Part shown: positions 30,945-33,421 of the stretch, in pieces
Layout of the letters: every line of letters begins with the position of its first letter
How positions within the stretch are numbered: position 1 is the first letter of the stretch
Source: Reticulitermes lucifugus
Taxonomy: Eukaryota; Arthropoda; Insecta; Blattodea; Rhinotermitidae
Assembly: GCA_026260175.1 (NCBI GenBank)
Contig: JAKCWW010000091.1
Span: 62,595-96,015, forward strand
DNA length: 33,421 nucleotides
Direction of reading: 5' to 3'
Program-made: the position numbers and the translations under genes
Notes under the pieces: generated by a model
The model's database searches: none
Told to the model about the DNA's origin: nothing
What the model saw: only the letters and a program-made list of their open reading frames with translations

Positions 30945-31207
30945 CCCCGATTTCTGAAAGAGCATTGATTTTTGGAAGGTTCTCAAGCTTCGCCCGTTTG
31001 TCCTTCTGGTAAGCGCAACATGTACATGAATATGAGTATGGAGCATTGGTGGAATGAGAGCGACGGGAGAAAACGGAAGCACTCAAGAGAAAAACCTGTC
31101 CCAGTGCCACTTTGTTCACCAAAAATCCCACACGGACTGGCCTGGGATCCAGTCCGGGCCTCCGCGTAAGAGGCCGGCGACAAACTGCCTGAGCCATGGC
31201 ACGGCCT
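30945..31207 (-). mobile_element. tRNA-derived SINE, family 1
   Basis: The minus strand begins GGCCGTGCCATGGCTCAGGC at about 31205. Box B-side sequence (CCCGGACTGGATCCCAGG) is near 31145-31160, followed by AAGTGGCACTGGGACAGG, CTTGAGTGCTTCCGTTTT and AATGCTCCATACTCATATTC. Its 3' part (GAGAACCTTCCAAAAATCAA) aligns with the 8.8 kb copy. It is near full length. Confidence 0.85.
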
Positions 31208-31651
31208 TGAAACTCGAATTACACGTAGCAAATACTGGCAAAATATAGTTAGTCGTCTTTACTTTGTACGCCTAAATGTCATACAGAAAATCTTCCAATT
31301 TCAATTTCTGATTTCTGTTAGCCTGTACACACTGCAGGCATTTGGTACGAAGAGTTAAAACGTACCGGTCCGACAGCCACGGCAATGAACAAGGACTGTT
31401 CCCTCCATCTTGAGAAGGAATGCTCGAACCATTAAATTTGTTTGGGATGCTTGAGAAGAGGTAAGGATAGCGTCTATGTAAGGAGGGGTGTAGAAACTGA
31501 AGACATTAATATTAATTACAAAGTTTTATTTTACGTAGTGGATTTTAATGAAATTAGAGGTTTTACTTTAGGATGGGGGTGGTTAAATTAGTTTAAAGAA
31601 CCAGAAATAAAGTTACGAAACTAGCAGTCTATAAGAGGGATAAATACTATG
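31208..31651. other. No recognised feature
   Basis: About 445 bp without signature. Confidence 0.5.
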
Positions 31652-31840
31652 GGGCCGTGCAATAGTTCAGGCTGTTAGGCGCCGGCCTCTCACCGCGGAG
31701 GCACGGGCCCAATCCCAGGGCAGTCAAAGGGCGAAAGTCACACTGGGACAGATTTTAATACCAGTACTTCGGTTTTATCCTGTTAGAATCATTCCACCAA
31801 TGCCCCTCCATAAGCATTCATTGATTTATCACCGACACTG
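31652..31840 (+). mobile_element. tRNA-derived SINE, family 1, 3'-shortened
   Basis: GGGCCGTGCAATAGTTCAGG opens the element, with CTCACCGCGGAGGCACGGGC, CACTGGGACAG, CAGTACTTCGGTTTTATCC and TTCCACCAATGCCCCTCCAT following in family order. It ends near 31840 without the 3' block seen in the 8.8 and 31.0 kb copies. Confidence 0.8.
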
Positions 31841-32294
31841 TATAAACTTAGCAAATGAGAGCGCAGTTGCGTTACATACACACTAAATACGATGCCCGTA
31901 ATGCAGCGGCAATATTGAAAAGTACCCAGACAACTCATTCATCACTCTGTTGTCTGTCTTACGACAGGTCCGTAGCCTCTTCCAAAGCAAGTTCTCCACA
32001 GGGTGCGATCTAGTGCTTCCTCTTTCAATTTCCAGTATCTTCTCTTTTCCTAACGAGACATAAACATGTATAAACACACGTAACTTAAGAGCATTCATTG
32101 CATGGCTACACTTTGCTTCATGAACTGGGGCACAACAGGGGACGTTCCATGTCTGAGTATGTTATTTGACTATGTATGTATGTCATGTCGTTTTCACGCT
32201 GTAGCAATTTCAGTACACACGTTTTGTTTTCGAAACTGTATCATCTGAAGGATAAAGGTGTAACTTAACCGTTGCAACGAACAAAGTATCATGA
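31841..32294. other. No recognised feature
   Basis: About 450 bp without signature. A TTTTCGAAACTGTATCATCTG string near 32230 loosely resembles a decayed hammerhead-like core on the minus strand but is too weak to call. Confidence 0.4.
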
Positions 32295-32456
32295 TTTCAT
32301 AACCAACTAAATGCACATTCTCTTGACACTATTTTTATATAGTTACTAAATATACCCCCTGATGATGGTCTGTAAATAGACTGAAACATATGTAGGGGTA
32401 TTCAGTAACTACATAAAACCAGTGTGAAGAGAATGTGCATTTAGTTGGGTATGAAA
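32295..32456 (+). mobile_element. Class-A fold-back element carrying a complete hammerhead-like core
   Basis: Outer arms 32295-32340 and 32411-32456 match at 41 of 46 paired positions by my count. They carry the class-A end motif (ATAACCAACTAAATGCAC and its complement). A further 7-bp stem, AGTTACT/AGTAACT (32341-32347, 32404-32410), lies inside. The whole element is one long extended stem I capped by the ribozyme core annotated separately. Confidence 0.85.
32353..32400 (+). ncRNA. Candidate type-I minimal hammerhead ribozyme
   Basis: Stem I is TACCCC (32353-32358) with GGGGTA (32395-32400), six pairs. Core box CTGATGA is at 32359-32365. Stem II is GGTCT (32367-32371) with AGACT (32378-32382), loop GTAAAT. 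GAAA is at 32383-32386, followed by CATATG as a minimal stem III and TA (32393-32394) as the UH cleavage dinucleotide, with predicted scission after 32394. An extra T at 32366 separates the core box from stem II, the outer stem II pair is G-T, and stem III can form only one to two pairs. These weaken a monomer and may require dimer or assisted folding, as reported for short-stem-III hammerheads in Penelope-like elements. An asymmetric internal loop (32348-32352 / 32401-32403) sits where tertiary contacts with loop II are usual. Activity is not shown. Confidence 0.7.
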
Positions 32457-32955
32457 CATTGAATAAAAATGCACGGTGCAAATAATATAAAGTTTAAAAA
32501 GTACCATGAATTATTTCAATGGGCATTTTCACTAACAACAGAAAATTTCAGTTCGTTATAACTTATTCCAGAAAAAAAGATTTGTTGCTATAACGAAGAA
32601 GACAAGAAATACGAGTAAATAATTATCCCGCTGCATTTCAACGGGCTTTACCACTAACAGACCTACCGATATAGTCACCACGACCGCGGGTGATCACAAC
32701 ATGCAAACACACTACGCTGAACTGGCCACACAACCTGCACCGGGTAATCAAACGTACGATTCATGTAAAATGACACGTCCTGCAAATACAACTACTATGT
32801 ATAAGACATTCACATAATTTAAACATTAAAAAATGAAACACTGAAAATGGTATAATTATGTCAAAATAAGTACTAGTGTGTAAGGTACGTCAAGTTTTCC
32901 ATGTATACGCCATAAAGACAGAGGGGCGAGTGGAGTTTTAACTCCAGTTGTTCAT
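32457..32955. other. No recognised feature
   Basis: About 500 bp, AT-rich, no signature. Confidence 0.5.
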
Positions 32956-33190
32956 AAATTCGGGACTGGATGGAGGTGGGTGATCAGCTTCAGGCCCCGG
33001 CCACTTTCCCTCGGAGAAAAAACCAGGAACCAATCGAAAAGGCGGCTGAGTGGGTCGAAGTAGGGTACGGGTATGGACGCTTTGCAGAAGAGATCAATTT
33101 CTTGCCCCTGCCGGGAATCGAACCACAATTACTCTTGCCTAGCCTGTAGCTGGTTATTATACCGACTACATCATGTCGGCTCCCGCAGGT
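32956..33190 (-). mobile_element. tRNA-derived SINE
   Basis: On the minus strand GGGAGCCGACATGATGTAGT then CGGTATAATAACC is a box A-like head, and GTGGTTCGATTCCCGGC (33110-33126) is a strong box B. The body reads TCTTCTGCAAAGCGTCCATA, GACCCACTCAGCCGCC, GGTTCCTGGTTTTTTCTCCG and GGCCTGAAGCTGATCACCC. A different family from the others in this window; 3' end approximate. Confidence 0.75.
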
Positions 33191-33358
33191 AGGTAGGTCC
33201 ATAATTATTTTTATAAAGTTCTATAAATATAACGCCAAGGTGTGAAACATTGTGTACACAACACATAAAATTCAATAAAAAATCCACATGTTTAAAATCT
33301 CGGCAAAAAAAAATGGCTCCCCTTTCAGACAACCATACGTGACGTAGACCTAAGTGAT

Positions 33359-33421
33359 AACTGGAACGAGTGACTCCACATATACATCAGAACTGGGGCG
33401 AGTGACTCCACATATACATCA
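33359..33421 (+). repeat. 32-bp tandem repeat reaching the window edge
   Basis: AACTGGAACGAGTGACTCC then ACATATACATCAG (33359-33390) is repeated from 33391 with two changes (AA to GG) and is cut at 33421 one base short of a full unit. It may be the start of a minisatellite or satellite array continuing outside. Confidence 0.9.

Noticed and set aside
32215-32260. Further hammerhead-like core on the minus strand near GTTTTCGAAACTGTATC
   Set aside because: The core box and stem II cannot be aligned without several changes; indistinguishable from chance.

Overview
The window is non-coding eukaryotic DNA, almost certainly from an insect and probably a polyneopteran. A cockroach or termite is my best guess from the style of the LINE and SINE families; that is recognition from memory, not a search. 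I found no cellular protein-coding gene, no functional tRNA or rRNA gene, no operon-like organisation and no CRISPR array. Open frames are short (longest about 144 codons). Those I could explain are shadows of repeats, low-complexity tracts or an assembly gap.

Most of what can be read is transposable-element debris. (1) Thirteen truncated copies of the C-terminal end and 3' tail of one non-LTR retrotransposon (LINE) family lie on both strands, around 1.3, 1.5, 2.1, 2.9, 4.8, 5.0-5.4, 7.3, 10.0, 21.2, 21.4, 22.9, 27.8 and 28.3 kb. (2) At least three groups of tRNA-derived SINEs occur: four copies of one family (3.4, 8.8, 31.0, 31.7 kb), three of a second (9.9, 11.1, 20.2 kb), and single copies of others (11.9, 13.1, 14.6, 17.2, 33.0 kb). 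The 14.6 kb copy has an intact 14-bp target-site duplication and contains the 106-N assembly gap. (3) There is a roughly 320-bp pogo/Tigger-like MITE at 22.0-22.3 kb, and a pair of roughly 210-bp repeats carrying embedded GGAC/ACAG microsatellites at 10.4 and 17.8 kb.

The most interesting content is a set of fold-back (palindromic) elements whose centres look like hammerhead ribozymes. One class (2576-2744, 15302-15474, 32295-32456, plus a lone arm near 20.55 kb) shares an end motif close to ATACCAACWAAWTGCAC. The 32.3 kb copy keeps a complete minimal type-I-like core: CTGATGA, stem II, GAAA, short stem III, TA cleavage site, and a six-base-pair stem I extended by long outer arms. A second class (941-1023, 5553-5717, 6303-6477, about 21752-21818) shares an end motif close to GTCTTCTGGGATGTGAC; its two palindromic copies carry hammerhead-like cores in inverted orientation, one per strand. 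Stem II differs in sequence between loci but stays paired, which supports selection on RNA structure in the ancestral elements. Hammerhead motifs are known from Penelope-like elements and retrozymes, so the class of motif is not new; these fold-back families and this arrangement may be undescribed.

Other structure includes a perfect 26-bp inverted repeat followed by a second palindrome with the same centre (18.5 kb), an AC-rich tract split by a palindrome (15.1-15.7 kb), a polypyrimidine tract (25.56-25.87 kb), several microsatellites, and a 32-bp tandem repeat running off the right edge.
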